64,000 bases of DNA, taken from NCBI GenBank assembly GCA_033239005.1, contig BSQZ01000011.1:13066001-13130000 (forward strand), written 5' to 3'. A model generated the notes under the pieces. The model saw nothing but the letters and a program-made list of their open reading frames with translations, made no database searches and had not been told where the DNA came from. The translations under genes and the position numbers were made by a program. Position 1 is the stretch's first letter. Each line of letters opens with the position of its first letter. Shown piece by piece: positions 40,301-50,536 of the stretch. The DNA is from Lamellibrachia satsuma (Eukaryota > Annelida > Polychaeta > Sabellida > Siboglinidae).

Positions 40301-43300
40301 GAGTCACACCATGCCATAATGACCACCTACGTATGAGGATCTGATTGTGGTATGGCAGGAGTCACACCATGTCACAATGACCACCTACGTATGAGGATCT
40401 GATTGTGGTATGGCATGAGTCACACCATGCCATAATGACCACCTACGTATGAGGATCTGATTGTGGTATGGCAGGAGTCACACCATGTCACAATGACCAC
40501 CTACGTATGAGGATCTGATTGTGGTATGGCATGAGTCACACCATGCCATAATGACCACCTATGTATGGGGATCTGATTGTGGTATGGCATGAGTCACACC
40601 ATGCCATAATGACCAACTATGTATGGGGATCTGATTGTGGTATGGCATGAGTCACACCATGTCATAATGACCAACTATGTATGGGGATCTAATTGTGGTA
40701 TGGCACGAGTCACACCATACCATAATCAGATCGACAAATTTTGTGACGTGATGTTGAAAGTCAGCAGTTGCTAATTTGCATTATCTTGAATGAGTAGATG
40801 AAATAACGATATATTTTGTTAAAATATTCCTATATTTTTACTGCTGAATTCCTATTATTTCCTAAAAAAAATTAGACCAAAAGTGGATTAGTGCACTGGA
40901 AGTTTTTGAAGCCTTACGTAAAATTTACTATGAAAAACAAGTAAAAGAATAATTTGTTTAATAAGTTTTCATGTTGGTGCTTCATTCTTGCTAATAATGA
41001 CCTCCATGACAGTTGTCCGATGGGTCAGCGCCTCGTTCCTCCGCCAGAGATCTGTATCAACATCAACGAATGCGAGGAGGAGGATCCCTGCTATAACGGA
41101 GAATGTGTGGACGAGCCCGACGGCTTCTACTGCAACTGTGCACCCGGCTACTCGGGAACGCTGTGTAACCTGAGACAGGAAGCTGTGGTGGCCTACATGA
41201 GTACTGGCGCCATCCTCATCATCCTCATATGTGCCCTCGTACTACTGCGTAAGTCAACTTCTCATGTCTTATTCTCGTGTGCAAGGTACCCAGCATTCCT
41301 ATATTTTAATTGAATTTCCTATATTTAAAAATCCTGTATTTTCCTAATAATTATTGACATTTGGAGGATTGTTGTGAATCATCATTACAAAATAATTTTT
41401 TGCAGTAGAAATCTGCAAGTCGATGACCGCTTATGGATGGGGAACTGATTGTGGTATGGCATGAGCCGCACAATCAGATCAGCAAATTTTTTAACATAAT
41501 GTTTAAAGTCGGTAGTTTCTAATTTTGTTAACTCGAGACAGTACGTGGCGCCACTGGTATCTGCAACAAAATGAATCTGAAACAAGACGACCAAAGAGGG
41601 GACAGTTTCAATGCTTCGTTGCCCATTTAGGCACATAGACCTCTCGTCATGTCGTAGAGTGCATTAGTGCTCCAAAATGACGCGTCATACTCCGATGCAG
41701 TACAAGCGGTGTGTGTCACTGTATCATTGGCTTGCTTGCAGTACTCATCCTGCTGTTCATCATCTACTCACGTCGTCGACGACCCGAGGCGTACGCTGTC
41801 GGCATGGATCCCGATGATGACGTACGTGAGAACATGATCAACTATAACGAGGAGGGTGTCGGTGAGTCTAACGTCTCAATTATGACTTTCCCAGGCGAAC
41901 TTCTTCAGTCTAACATGACCATATAAGGAGTAATAGTTTTATTTCTTATTTTGGGTTAATGCGTATATTCATTTGAATAGCTTGTAGGCATGGATAGTTC
42001 TAGTTGCGTATCTAGGATCTTTATAAAGGGGAGGCCAAACTTAGTCACCCATTGGTTTACCATGTAGTGACCAACAGGTTAAATAAAAAAAATTGAAGCC
42101 AAAGGGGAGAAGGGGCCCAGTGGCTCCCCATAAATATGCCACTTTATTGTTCTAATAGTGCTAGTAACATCATTAATGTATTTCTCAATATCAGTATGTT
42201 TTCATAATTACTGCCTCTTTGGATGATATATGAACAACATTGTTGTTTTCACCATTTCTTTGTCAGAAACAACATAAGGAGTCCCCTACCTCGTGTACCT
42301 GGTGGTATGCATATTATGTACACATAATACGTCTTGTGTAAGAATACCGAGTTCTTTAAGGCAAAGCTCAACTTGTCAGCAAGTATATCTCATATCAGCT
42401 ATTCCTGTCATTTAAGCCGTCGTATAACACTGCTGTGTGACTGTCCCCAGGCGAGGAGGACCAGGATGCTTATGACATCAACAGACTGAAGAAACCAGTA
42501 GAGAATGGCACTATGAAGAAACCTCCAATTGATGAGCCAATAAACAAGACAAAAGACCGACCCCAGTATAGACGTGAGTGTATAGTCATAAATTACAACC
42601 GATTAAACCTTCTTTGAATGGATGGATATGTATCCATTTCTGGGATTGTTTCGTTGACATCGTCTAACAACTAAACCATGTCTGATTTATTTTACAAGAG
42701 CAAATGGAGTTTTGTTTGTGTCAGTATCTAGTATTATGTGTTCATTTTTTACTCAATATTCATATCCTCTGAAGTTGTAGTCAATACTTTGTAGTCCAGT
42801 CAGCCTAGGTAATGTTTAATACTGCTTCCTCAACTGATTTAGCCTATCGCAAATCCGGTTCATTGGTGTCCAAATATGCAGTGTGTGAATAGTAAATCTG
42901 CAGTCGATTTAATAAAAAATGCTTATTTTTGTTCAAATCATCGAAAGAATTGACTTTAGTCGTTAGATCTGGCAAGGATCAAAATAGTGGCTATCGAAAA
43001 TGGTAAACACTGTGTGAGACAATGCTGATCATGGGCGTGACCTCCATCCTCTTGCCGATCACATACCAAAGTGACGAAATTTCACCAAGGAATAAAATCA
43101 TGATTTTTTAGCATTTAGATTTTCACTTCAGTTAATGCTTGAACAAGCATTAACTAATTTAATAGTCTGTCTGATAATTTCACGAAAAGTATCTACAAAA
43201 GGTGCCCAAACGAGCCAGCATGTTGCAGTGGATGCTAGGTAGGTTTGGTTTTTCACAAAATTAATTTGAAATGAGACTAGCAAAAAATCGAATAAATTAA

Positions 43301-44037
43301 GCACCTTTAAAAGAAACTGAAACTCTAATCTGCATTAAATACTAATATGGGAAAGAATTTATCTGAAATCAACATCTAACATCTTTTTTGTTTGTTTGTT
43401 TACCATCTTTTATCATAACTTGTCACATGTTTAGATTTTTAGCTGTGCATCAGAAATTTCATGTAGTCACTGGTGGTAAAAACTAAAAATAAATCTTCTG
43501 AATTCAGCACCAAAAAATTATCTTTCAACACAAAATGTCTACAACATTCATATGGTCTTTGAGCAAGTGTGATTGTAGAATCCCGAATACGGAAACGTTT
43601 GATGAAGGCATGCTAATTTGAAACATGTAATGTCACCATCAGTGGCATCATTTTAAATTCTAGCAGTCGACAACTAATTAGTATCGAGACACCAGAATGT
43701 GTTCTTGTTATAAACATTTGCTCGCTGTTGGATTTAATCTGCGACATATTTTACTCCATTTTTTACTCAACCCTGTTTTCTTGCAGTACCCCCCGGTGGT
43801 CTGCCTAACATCAGCCCGTTCATCGACGATCGCCTCGACGATGCAAACAATGACCCAAATGCCCCTCCACATGACAGCATTCGAGAGTATGCCTACGAGG
43901 GGGGTGGCAGTGATGCGGGGTCACTGAGTTCACTCGCATCCACTACAGAGAGCGAAGAACAGAACTATGATTATTTAAACAACTGGGGACCAAGGTTTAC
44001 AAAGCTGGCTGATATGTATGGAGGGGCTGAAGACTGA
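847..44037 (+). CDS. CadN: CadN-type (type III) classical cadherin, 5'-partial, 32 exons plus a microexon
   Basis: Single-pass adhesion receptor; by family, a calcium-dependent homophilic adhesion molecule linked to actin through catenins. Exons read from the sequence: 847-958, 2228-2339, 3205-3455, 7557-7831, 8429-8887, 9464-9847, 10758-10955, 11622-11811, 12377-12520, 13210-13325, 14041-14220, 14613-14931, 15300-15527, 20012-20259, 22234-22475, 23203-23336, 24142-24402, (25443-25457), 27573-27785, 29513-29624, 29864-30042, 30574-30827, 31248-31522, 32266-32632, 33285-33533, 33766-33964, 34999-35183, 35505-35799, 37155-37344, 41013-41248, 41742-41861, 42451-42573, 43787-44037. Every junction is GT-AG and phase-consistent; the total is 7,116 nt including the stop, about 2,371 aa. 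Order: tail of one cadherin repeat, 12 complete repeats, NC domain, EGF, LamG, EGF, LamG, EGF-like pair, transmembrane helix, catenin-binding tail. The start codon, signal peptide and probably about four repeats are left of the window. Exon edges are inferred, not transcript-proven. Confidence 0.95.
1007..1745 (+). mobile_element. tRNA-derived SINE carrying an internal 26-bp minisatellite
   Basis: The head (gtggcatagcggttagaac) resembles a tRNA-like Pol III A-box region. About 1104-1625 is roughly 20 tandem copies of a 26-bp unit (agctgtatgagtacctggct, then acaggc); early copies read gtagctgg and later ones gtacctgg. The tail (ttattgcagcatggctgaat, then gcttcccagaga) matches the tail of the antisense SINE at 9.05-9.37 kb, where the unit occurs once. 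So this is one SINE whose middle has expanded. Confidence 0.7.
2314..2798 (+). repeat. 32-bp minisatellite spanning the exon 2 splice donor
   Basis: The unit aacattggctacatacggac-cgccaagtaagt begins in the last 26 coding bases of exon 2 and includes the donor. It is repeated about 14 times into the intron with decay; most copies keep the donor-like aagtaagt or aataagt. The exon boundary itself was evidently the founder unit. Confidence 0.9.
2799..3204 (+). other. Remainder of intron 2
   Basis: AT-rich intronic sequence after the donor array. Nothing recognisable until the pyrimidine-rich acceptor tgttcctgctatattcag of exon 3. Confidence 0.6.
3541..3800 (+). repeat. Dispersed repeat family R1, copy 1
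   Basis: Shares blocks (cattccgatcgagtgtcgcc, ctgctaggttttgccagaaa, tctgcctaacatcagg, ataagtttgtca) with sequences at 34430-34590 and 58240-59030. Class unknown; no ORF. Confidence 0.6.
3944..4515 (+). repeat. 57-bp tandem array, about 9 units, in a dispersed element
   Basis: Unit starts aagaagctgccctcattcca and ends ggagtgaccaatgat; because 57 is a multiple of 3 both strands stay open (a 19-residue repeat). Right after the last unit (4447-4503) the sequence matches 63537-63590, so the array grew inside a copy of that element. The long ORFs on either strand are not taken as genes. Confidence 0.9.
4516..6120. other. Intron 3 interior, no recognised feature
   Basis: About 1.6 kb of AT-rich sequence within the large intron 3456-7556. 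Short ORFs exist at 5657-5899 but show no domain or splice context. Nothing supported. Confidence 0.6.
6123..7498 (+). mobile_element. Non-autonomous TIR element with a 72-bp array inside
   Basis: The left end (cctcaattgatttagcctat, continuing to gaatag near 6189) is an imperfect inverted copy of the right end (7432-7498, gaatggactaaatgaattga then gg), giving TIRs of about 67 bp. The interior matches an unexpanded copy at 42828-43310. At 6818-7393 a 72-bp segment (gttgcacaaacgagctagca, then tgttgcagtgtatactagg) is repeated eight times. No transposase ORF; the 207-aa - strand ORF is the array. Confidence 0.7.
7861..7975 (+). repeat. Two tandem copies of a ~55-bp unit after exon 4
   Basis: tatgacgtcatggtcctcac followed by acttcctgcgacctgttgag occurs twice, starting about 30 bp beyond the exon 4 donor. 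The rest of this intron (to 8428) is AT-rich with no other feature. Confidence 0.8.
9050..9375 (-). mobile_element. tRNA-derived SINE with A and B boxes
   Basis: Read on the - strand from about 9375: tagcatagtgg matches the A box and ggtttgagtcc, about 30 nt later, nearly matches the B box (GGTTCGANTCC). Next comes a body containing one copy of the agctgta-caaatgagtacctggct segment, and a tail shared with the SINE at 1.0-1.75 kb. It ends near a gcgt repeat at about 9025-9050. It lies in the intron before exon 6. Confidence 0.65.
9464..14931 (+). CDS. CadN: Cadherin exons 6-12: cadherin repeats, middle block
   Basis: Exons 9464-9847, 10758-10955, 11622-11811, 12377-12520, 13210-13325, 14041-14220 and 14613-14931 encode visible residues about 404-913. 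Linkers: DENDEIPQF (exon 7), DKNDNAPYF (exon 9), DVNDNPPRF (exon 11) and DINDNAPVF (exon 12). The linker inside exon 6 ([11 protein letters not shown]) has lost the Asp/Asn calcium ligands, which suggests a calcium-free joint. The donor of exon 6 and the acceptor of exon 9 each lie in locally duplicated sequence. All splice phases close (0, 0, 1, 1, 0, 0, 1). Confidence 0.92.
9800..9919 (+). repeat. Tandem duplication of the exon 6 3' end and donor
   Basis: Copy 1 (9800-9860) spans the last 48 coding bases of exon 6 and its donor. Copy 2 (9861-9919) is a degraded copy (cttgattatgaacgacccca) in which the donor gt has become ct, so it looks like a dead second donor. Confidence 0.85.
9920..10757. 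other. Intron 6, minor tandem repeat only
   Basis: AT-rich. At about 10371-10432 a ~17-bp unit (atgacccatatcctacg) occurs three to four times. The intron ends at the exon 7 acceptor tttgtag. Confidence 0.6.
10956..11621. other. Intron 7, no recognised feature
   Basis: AT-rich intron from donor gtctgt to acceptor actactttcag. Nothing further recognised. Confidence 0.6.
12281..12380 (+). repeat. Five 20-bp units forming repeated splice acceptors before exon 9
   Basis: Each unit is close to tgttgtgtgtgttcaggaac, and each carries gttcag. AG sites fall at 12296, 12316, 12336, 12356 and 12376; the last is the acceptor that joins the frame of exon 8 to exon 9. The founder appears to be the acceptor itself. 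Confidence 0.85.
12521..13209. other. Intron 9, no recognised feature
   Basis: AT-rich intron between exons 9 and 10; no mobile element or RNA gene recognised. Confidence 0.55.
13326..14040. other. Intron 10, no recognised feature
   Basis: AT-rich intron between exons 10 and 11; nothing supported. Intron 11 (14221-14612) and intron 12 (14932-15299) are likewise plain. Confidence 0.55.
15300..24402 (+). CDS. CadN: Cadherin exons 13-17: cadherin repeats, last block
   Basis: Exons 15300-15527, 20012-20259, 22234-22475, 23203-23336 and 24142-24402 encode visible residues about 914-1284. Linkers: DINDNTPKF (exon 14), DFNDNAPKF (exon 15) and DINDNFPVF (exon 17). Exon 17 ends with a cysteine-rich stretch ([13 protein letters not shown]) inside the last cadherin repeat. 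Exons 13 and 14 are separated by a 4.5-kb intron containing an antisense LINE. Phases are 1, 0, 2, 1, 1. No alternative duplicated exon was seen beside these exons. Confidence 0.92.
15696..16370 (+). repeat. AT-rich tract with two long (TA)n microsatellites
   Basis: (TA)n at 15696-15741 (interrupted) and 16325-16370, with low-complexity AT sequence between. It lies on the 3' side of the antisense LINE. Confidence 0.8.
16440..18966 (-). mobile_element. Degenerate Jockey/CR1/L2-like LINE, antisense in intron 13
   Basis: Read on the - strand: the C-terminal part of an endonuclease ([23 protein letters not shown]), a linker, then reverse transcriptase with [14 protein letters not shown] (17.5-17.6 kb), [17 protein letters not shown], and [10 protein letters not shown], where the catalytic YADD should be. 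The end of the RT ORF shows [12 protein letters not shown] and [11 protein letters not shown] near 16.5-16.9 kb. Stops and frame breaks at about 17.44-17.85 kb split it, and the endonuclease start is missing. It is inactive and 5'-truncated. Confidence 0.85.
18967..19206 (-). repeat. 30-bp minisatellite, 8 units, at the 5' edge of the LINE
   Basis: Unit tacacaccggaatatagtca plus caacaacagg, eight copies. On the - strand the unit matches the first bases of the remaining endonuclease ORF (tattccggtgtgtacctgtt), so the array seems to have grown from LINE sequence. The Cys-rich ORFs on this strand are the array. Confidence 0.85.
19395..19540 (-). mobile_element. Possible 3' fragment of another LINE
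   Basis: On the - strand one frame reads [18 protein letters not shown], resembling the conserved end of some LINE RT ORFs. It is short and degenerate; no RT motif is present. Confidence 0.3.
20372..20470 (+). repeat. Three imperfect ~36-bp tandem copies
   Basis: Units begin gccagaatg and contain ctacgcct. They lie in intron 14, about 110 bp past the exon 14 donor. Confidence 0.6.
20850..20996 (+). other. Short acidic ORF fragment, unknown
   Basis: An open stretch ending at a TAG encodes [20 protein letters not shown]. An acidic run of this kind occurs near the N-terminus of some transposases, but no catalytic domain follows and there is no splice context. Recorded as an unexplained remnant; the rest of intron 14 (21000-22233) shows nothing recognisable. 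Confidence 0.2.
23435..23800 (+). repeat. Dispersed repeat family R2, copy 1
   Basis: Shares attcataaacagataatggt and following blocks (aaaacacattt, cagatgttg-acctttta) with 25100-25330, and weakly with 31620-31700. No ORF. The remainder of intron 16 (to 24141) has an (AAT)n run at about 23813-23834. Confidence 0.5.
24508..24680 (+). repeat. Dispersed repeat (gtgaaacctcactattaagg type)
   Basis: Contains self-complementary blocks (cctcactattaaggtcacct and aagtgacctgaatagtgagg), so it can fold back. A related sequence lies at about 29370-29500, immediately before exon 19. Confidence 0.5.
25100..25330 (+). repeat. Dispersed repeat family R2, copy 2
   Basis: Second copy of the 23.4-kb family (attcatgaacagataacggt), ending about 110 bp before the candidate microexon. 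No ORF. Confidence 0.5.
25443..25457 (+). CDS. CadN: Candidate 15-nt in-frame microexon of the cadherin gene
   Basis: A pyrimidine-rich tract and acceptor (cttttctcttgccactacag) are followed by 15 nt and then a strong donor (gtgaga). Both flanking exons use phase 1, and 15 nt adds the codons for DGQVT between FIP (exon 17) and GGGRNGYG (exon 18) without shifting frame. The gene also reads through without it ([11 protein letters not shown]), so it may be an alternative cassette. It lies inside the long intron 24403-27572. No transcript evidence is available here. Confidence 0.6.
26014..26560 (+). repeat. 91-bp tandem array, 6 units
   Basis: Unit begins aataactaggtaaagattga, includes (aat)n and ccagggtatgattacaatga; the copies are nearly identical, with a 2-bp deletion in one. 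High identity suggests recent expansion. It lies in intron 17. Confidence 0.9.
26561..27572. other. Rest of intron 17
   Basis: About 1 kb of T-rich intronic DNA; no coding exon, RNA gene or element recognised. It ends at the exon 18 acceptor ttggttttgctgcag. Confidence 0.5.
27573..30827 (+). CDS. CadN: Cadherin exons 18-21: end of last repeat and most of the NC domain
   Basis: Exons 27573-27785, 29513-29624, 29864-30042 and 30574-30827. Exon 18 carries the strongly CadN-like segment [15 protein letters not shown] and the divergent final linker [11 protein letters not shown], then VYNYKG. Exons 19-21 ([42 protein letters not shown]) match the non-chordate classical cadherin domain that follows the repeats in type III cadherins. 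That domain is where the precursor of Drosophila E-cadherin is cleaved; whether cleavage occurs here is inference. Phases are 1, 2, 1, 0. Confidence 0.92.
28130..28590 (+). repeat. Pyrimidine-rich imperfect tandem array
   Basis: Many copies of gatcctcctgttgtgtcac and gatcctcctactccctc in alternation (period about 20/40). Strongly C+T-biased on the + strand. It lies in intron 18. Confidence 0.8.
28895..29165 (+). repeat. 22-bp minisatellite, about 12 units
   Basis: Unit acatgattactactgtgatg plus tc, with variants containing cacgtg. Intron 18, about 350 bp before exon 19. Confidence 0.85.
30060..30400 (+). repeat. Partial copy of the TIR-element family
   Basis: tttgatttagccaactgtga, followed by tgtagtgtgtgaagttt and cggtttaatgaaagagtgca, parallel the left part of the elements at 6.1 and 42.8 kb. 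Intron 20. Confidence 0.5.
31248..37344 (+). CDS. CadN: Cadherin exons 22-28: end of NC domain, EGF-LamG-EGF-LamG
   Basis: Exons 31248-31522, 32266-32632, 33285-33533, 33766-33964, 34999-35183, 35505-35799 and 37155-37344, visible residues about 1543-2128. Exons 22-23 split an EGF module ([15 protein letters not shown], then [12 protein letters not shown]). LamG 1 spans exons 23-25 ([41 protein letters not shown]). A second EGF-like module ends [11 protein letters not shown] in exon 25. LamG 2 spans exons 26-28 ([41 protein letters not shown]). Exon 28 ends in a Cys-rich EGF-like segment. The EGF/LamG order is diagnostic of CadN-type cadherins. Confidence 0.93.
31523..32265. other. Intron 22, no clear feature
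   Basis: AT-rich; a weak match to repeat family R2 at 31620-31700. Nothing else supported. Confidence 0.45.
33040..33200 (+). repeat. Partial copy of the TIR-element family
   Basis: cacctatcgcaaatcaggtt, gtgtgtgaatagtttaagta and gcagttggtttaataaaaga match the family seen at 6.1 and 42.8 kb. It ends about 80 bp before exon 24. The rest of intron 23 (32633-33040) is plain. Confidence 0.5.
34430..34590 (+). repeat. Dispersed repeat family R1, copy 2
   Basis: caagtgtcgccacgaaatat and ctctgctaggtttcttcgca correspond to the 3.54-kb copy. The rest of intron 25 (33965-34998) shows nothing recognised. Confidence 0.45.
36598..36850 (+). mobile_element. 3'-terminal fragment of a LINE reverse transcriptase
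   Basis: One frame reads [19 protein letters not shown], then EPQQFKQAL and a stop: the typical end of a Jockey/RTE-type RT ORF. No upstream RT domain remains. It lies in intron 27; the remainder of 35800-36600 is AT-rich without features. Confidence 0.55.
36985..37085 (-). repeat. TIR-element family terminus next to exon 28
   Basis: ctgattcatgatgggctaaa followed by ttaattgcgg is the family's inverted end. It stops about 70 bp before the exon 28 acceptor. Confidence 0.5.
37420..37630 (+). repeat. Left part of dispersed element R3, interrupted by a LINE
   Basis: Blocks tttcctatattttaattgca, acatttggaggttttgtgca and one copy of the 58-bp segment (cctacgtatggggatc) match the intact copy at 41285-41530. 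The element continues at 40026 after the LINE. Confidence 0.7.
37631..40025 (+). mobile_element. 5'-truncated Rex1/CR1-like LINE, frameshifted
   Basis: Starts inside the endonuclease ([15 protein letters not shown]), passes a linker, then reverse transcriptase: [69 protein letters not shown] (the YADD box) and the terminal [17 protein letters not shown] stop at about 38244, a frame break in the endonuclease (37.86-37.92 kb) and a single-base slip in a T-run near 38795 break the ORF. The 3' tail has cttgttaaat twice. Flanking ATAATG at 37625-37630 and 40026-40031 is a candidate target-site duplication. Non-functional as it stands. Confidence 0.88.
40026..40735 (+). repeat. 58-bp minisatellite, about 12 units
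   Basis: Unit taatgaccacctacgtatga, ggatctgattgtggtatggc, atgagtcacaccatgcca. Each unit contains a 9-bp inverted repeat (tatggcatg / catgccata) with an 8-nt loop. A single unit lies left of the LINE and one diverged unit is in the 41.3-kb element. Confidence 0.92.
40736..41012. other. End of element R3 and acceptor region of exon 29
   Basis: aatcagatcgacaaattttg matches the block following the single 58-bp unit in the 41.3-kb copy. The rest is AT-rich intron to the exon 29 acceptor. Confidence 0.5.
41013..41248 (+). CDS. CadN: Cadherin exon 29: membrane-proximal EGF and transmembrane helix
   Basis: The exon completes the EGF-like segment of exon 28 and then encodes a calcium-binding-type EGF ([16 protein letters not shown], ending GYSGTLC). 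Next comes the first half of a transmembrane helix ([19 protein letters not shown]). The helix continues into exon 30 and ends at a basic stop-transfer cluster (SRRRRP). The 3.7-kb intron upstream is filled by a LINE and a 58-bp minisatellite. Confidence 0.93.
41285..41530 (+). repeat. Element R3, unexpanded copy
   Basis: Contains tcctatattttaattgaatt, gacatttggaggattgttgt and one 58-bp-like segment (gattgtggtatggcatgagc), then aatcagatcagcaaattttt. It is the uninterrupted counterpart of 37.42-40.79 kb. Confidence 0.65.
41742..44037 (+). CDS. CadN: Cadherin exons 30-32: catenin-binding cytoplasmic tail
   Basis: Exons 41742-41861, 42451-42573 and 43787-44037, visible residues about 2208-2371. 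The juxtamembrane part ([25 protein letters not shown]) is the p120/delta-catenin binding region. The C-terminal part ([50 protein letters not shown]) is the beta-catenin binding core, with the serine cluster that is phosphorylated in classical cadherins. The stop is TGA at 44035-44037, after GAED. Confidence 0.95.
41862..42450. other. Intron 30, no recognised feature
   Basis: Plain intronic sequence between donor gtgagt and acceptor ctgtccccag. Confidence 0.55.
42828..43310 (+). mobile_element. TIR-element family, unexpanded copy
   Basis: The left end cctcaactgatttagcctat and the interior (gaacaagcattaactaattt, cgagccagcatgttgcagtg, aggtaggtttggtttttcac) match 6123-7400, but the 72-bp segment is present once. 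The right inverted end is missing. It lies in intron 31. Confidence 0.7.
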
Positions 44038-46481
44038 ACAGGAATGTTATGACAAAAGCAAATCCACGTTTAACATCCCATATATGTGTGACTTTTACCA
44101 TTGCGGGTGCAAAATAATAATTTTGCCAACTTGTGTCCTTTAAAGTTTGATTTCATAATCATTTGAAGGTAATGTTTTTCCAGACTTTATCTGCCATAAA
44201 TTCAGGTGAGGCCAGTTTGCTGTTTGAACAGATAGTCGTCAGCATTTGTCGACATTTATACTTTGGGAGGTCGGAGAATAAATTTTTTTTATGAATACGT
44301 AAATGTCGACATTGATGCCAAATACCACCAGTGTACCACCAGAAATATTTGACCTGCTAAAAGCAGAAATGTTTTTGATGAAACATTTGGTTATCAAGTG
44401 TCTTTACATTATACATATCATTTGTATGGTGTATGACCAGATGGCGATCCACAACGTCAATTTGGATTCAAGTTTATATGTTAAATTAATTTTTAGTGGT
44501 GAATTGAATCGATCATCGTGTAAACCGGCCTTAAAAGGAGATCATCGTTTCCCATTCACACAGGCTGCAGCTTAGCATTTAACACAATATCTAGTATGTA
44601 CTGTTACATGTCTGGCATACATGTAAATGTGTTAATGTCATAGGTGTTGTGCCATGTGGCCACATGATGTAAGCAGTAATTTTCAACATGTTGGCGGTAT
44701 AAGAGTCCAGTGTTTACAGATATTGCTATATATCTGTGTGTGCGGCTTAGACAGGAACGTGTTGGGATGAGTAGTCTGCTTTCGGACACTCCAATGTGTT
44801 TTGTGGTTCGAAGCTAGGCCATGGCCCCTTCTAAAGGCAACAAGGTACTTTTAGTTAATTTTGTTAATTTGAATTCTTTGCTGTTGGCTGCACTCTGAGT
44901 GGTGCCTTGATGGATTATTGGTGTCACCAAATGTCATGGTGCTTGTAACCGTTTCCAAGGAGATGTTGTAACCATATGTCTGATCTTGTGCTGGCTATGA
45001 CAAATCACTGCCTGTTGACATTATGAGGTGAAGTGAAGTTTTTAGTTATAAAGTCGAGAGAAAGAACCGCTTTTTCTTGCCTCGCCAGTGAAGAATCTCA
45101 CTGACAAATACTCAGCAATGTGTCTAAAGAAACGTGCATCTGCTATAAAACTTGTTAATATGATCACTTTTACAAGCGTCTACAGCAACACTTGATGTCT
45201 CTGCCTTGTGCACGTCAGTGATATTGACAATGGTATTGCACCTATGTTGTTCATGGTAGTCGAACAATAACGGTGATTTTAGTCACGTTGCCATGGCTAC
45301 TGGCTAAATGGCTGTTTCGTAATGATCATCTCACACATCTTGTCCCGAAAGTTAGTTTAATTTGATTATGCTTCTCTAGGGTGTTGAATGATTGTACATA
45401 CTTGAATGTCTTGAAGATAATGCGTAGACCGACCCAGTATACAGTGGTCGTGCTTTGGTTGTCTTTAACAACCAGTTATGAGCCAGTCATTATAACGGAA
45501 GTACAAAAATGGTTTTTCGCAGAGTTGGTCATGTTTGGTTTTAACCACTGAACCACTCAGAACATTTTTATTAAATTTAATTATATATTTTATCATTGAA
45601 TCAAATCGAAGTATGTCTAATTATGCATTTACTCTCGTTGAGGTGACATTTCGAATATATGTGAAATGTCCACGTGTTTAGTTATAATTGATATTCATAG
45701 GTGCTGCTTCAGTACGATGTCATTGTTGAAAAACTATTTTCACTAGTGATGCATATCATACAGACATCTCTAAGACTAACTGATATATTGAATGTATGTA
45801 ATCAGTTGGATGAAGTGCAATATTATTGTTCAGCTTACTAAATTATTTTATATATTGTATCAGGATAATCATATAGCGTTATACTTTTAATTTTATTTGT
45901 AGTTTTAGCGTAGACAAACAGAATGACTGCCTGTGTTGTGAATGTTTTACAAATGATCTGTTTCCATGTTAGGAATATATATTATGGTATAGTTTGTCGA
46001 CTTTGTTTCTGCTAGGCAGTCATACAGTATTTTTTGTAGGTTTAGCTTAATGTGCTAAAATCTGTCTCATTAAGATTGCGTGTCCTACACCCCTGCTGAC
46101 TAACTATTACATGTATTTAGTTAGATCTTTAGTTCTGTTGATATGGAAGGCTCGACACAGTTGGATTTCCACCTTAGCAGATAGTTTCCTTGGTTATTAT
46201 TTCTCTTAATGCCAAATGATGATAATGATTTAACTTGCTTGCTGTAATAAACCAAAGACCTGTATGCATAGAATTGACATGCAAACTAAATCAATTTGTG
46301 TATGTATTAATTTATTTCCACTGCGTATTCATATGTCATCACATCTAGCGTGTTGTACTGCCGTGTGTGGACATACTTTGTGTCCTTGTCACCTGTGTTG
46401 TAAGAGACGTACCGACGTTAATAAACAATGATCAGATAAACTGTTGTGCATATATTGGCTGTCTGAAATAAATGCAATAAA
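44038..46481 (+). other. CadN: Probable 3' UTR of the cadherin gene
   Basis: About 2.4 kb of AT-rich sequence after the stop with no supported coding exon. Candidate AATAAA signals are at 44277-44282, 46246-46251, 46420-46425, 46467-46472 and 46476-46481. The distal cluster is the more likely end because it is the last before the convergent FARS2 gene, whose stop codon is at 46864. The UTR extent is inferred. Confidence 0.5.
46420..46481 (+). terminator. Candidate polyadenylation signals for the cadherin transcript
   Basis: Three AATAAA hexamers lie at 46420, 46467 and 46476, the last two overlapping a short A-rich stretch. Their position between convergent genes suggests the end of the + strand transcript. 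A proximal AATAAA at 44277 followed by a T-run could give a short isoform. Confidence 0.4.
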
Positions 46482-46636
46482 ACCAGAATACATATGGTTC
46501 ATTTTAGCAAATTAAAAATAAAGAATATGGAGGGAAATAAAAACATTTGCTCTAGATACATAATTTATGAGACTGGTGATTTCTTTCCTTTAGTGGGATT
46601 GTAAAAACATTTTGTTTTTGATCCTTGGAGCTGGCA

Positions 46637-46642
46637 TTTAAT
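46637..46642 (-). terminator. FARS2: Possible ATTAAA poly(A) signal for FARS2
   Basis: ATTAAA on the - strand about 220 nt past the stop codon. It is the nearest variant signal I see; no AATAAA lies close by. Confidence 0.25.
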
Positions 46643-46863
46643 CGAACCCACCAACAGAATTCATACTTATCCTCCATAGCTCCTCAGCATAGCGATCCAC
46701 GTTCCAACTGTTTACGACTGGCATTATCTAACTCCTTTGTATTGTATTGTAAATACAGACTTTGTGAAACTAGATCTAAGGCAACCAACCAGAAACCAGT
46801 ATGGCTGTCCACTATCAACACCACAAAATAATCACACTGATTATATCTGTTGCCACAGAGTTG

Positions 46864-50536
<3,673 letters not shown>

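Noticed and set aside
40026..40735. CRISPR-like regular direct repeats
   Set aside because: Units are contiguous with no spacers, the DNA is animal, and the unit derives from a dispersed element.
41862..41926. Read-through extension of cadherin exon 30 to a stop
   Set aside because: A strong donor at 41862 joins in phase to exon 31, which carries the conserved tail; the extension is intron.
46620..46720. tRNA-like stretch on the - strand (ggttcgattaaatgccagct)
   Set aside because: It has a B-box-like motif, but arm lengths and total length do not fold into a standard tRNA, and the acceptor stem does not pair over seven bases.
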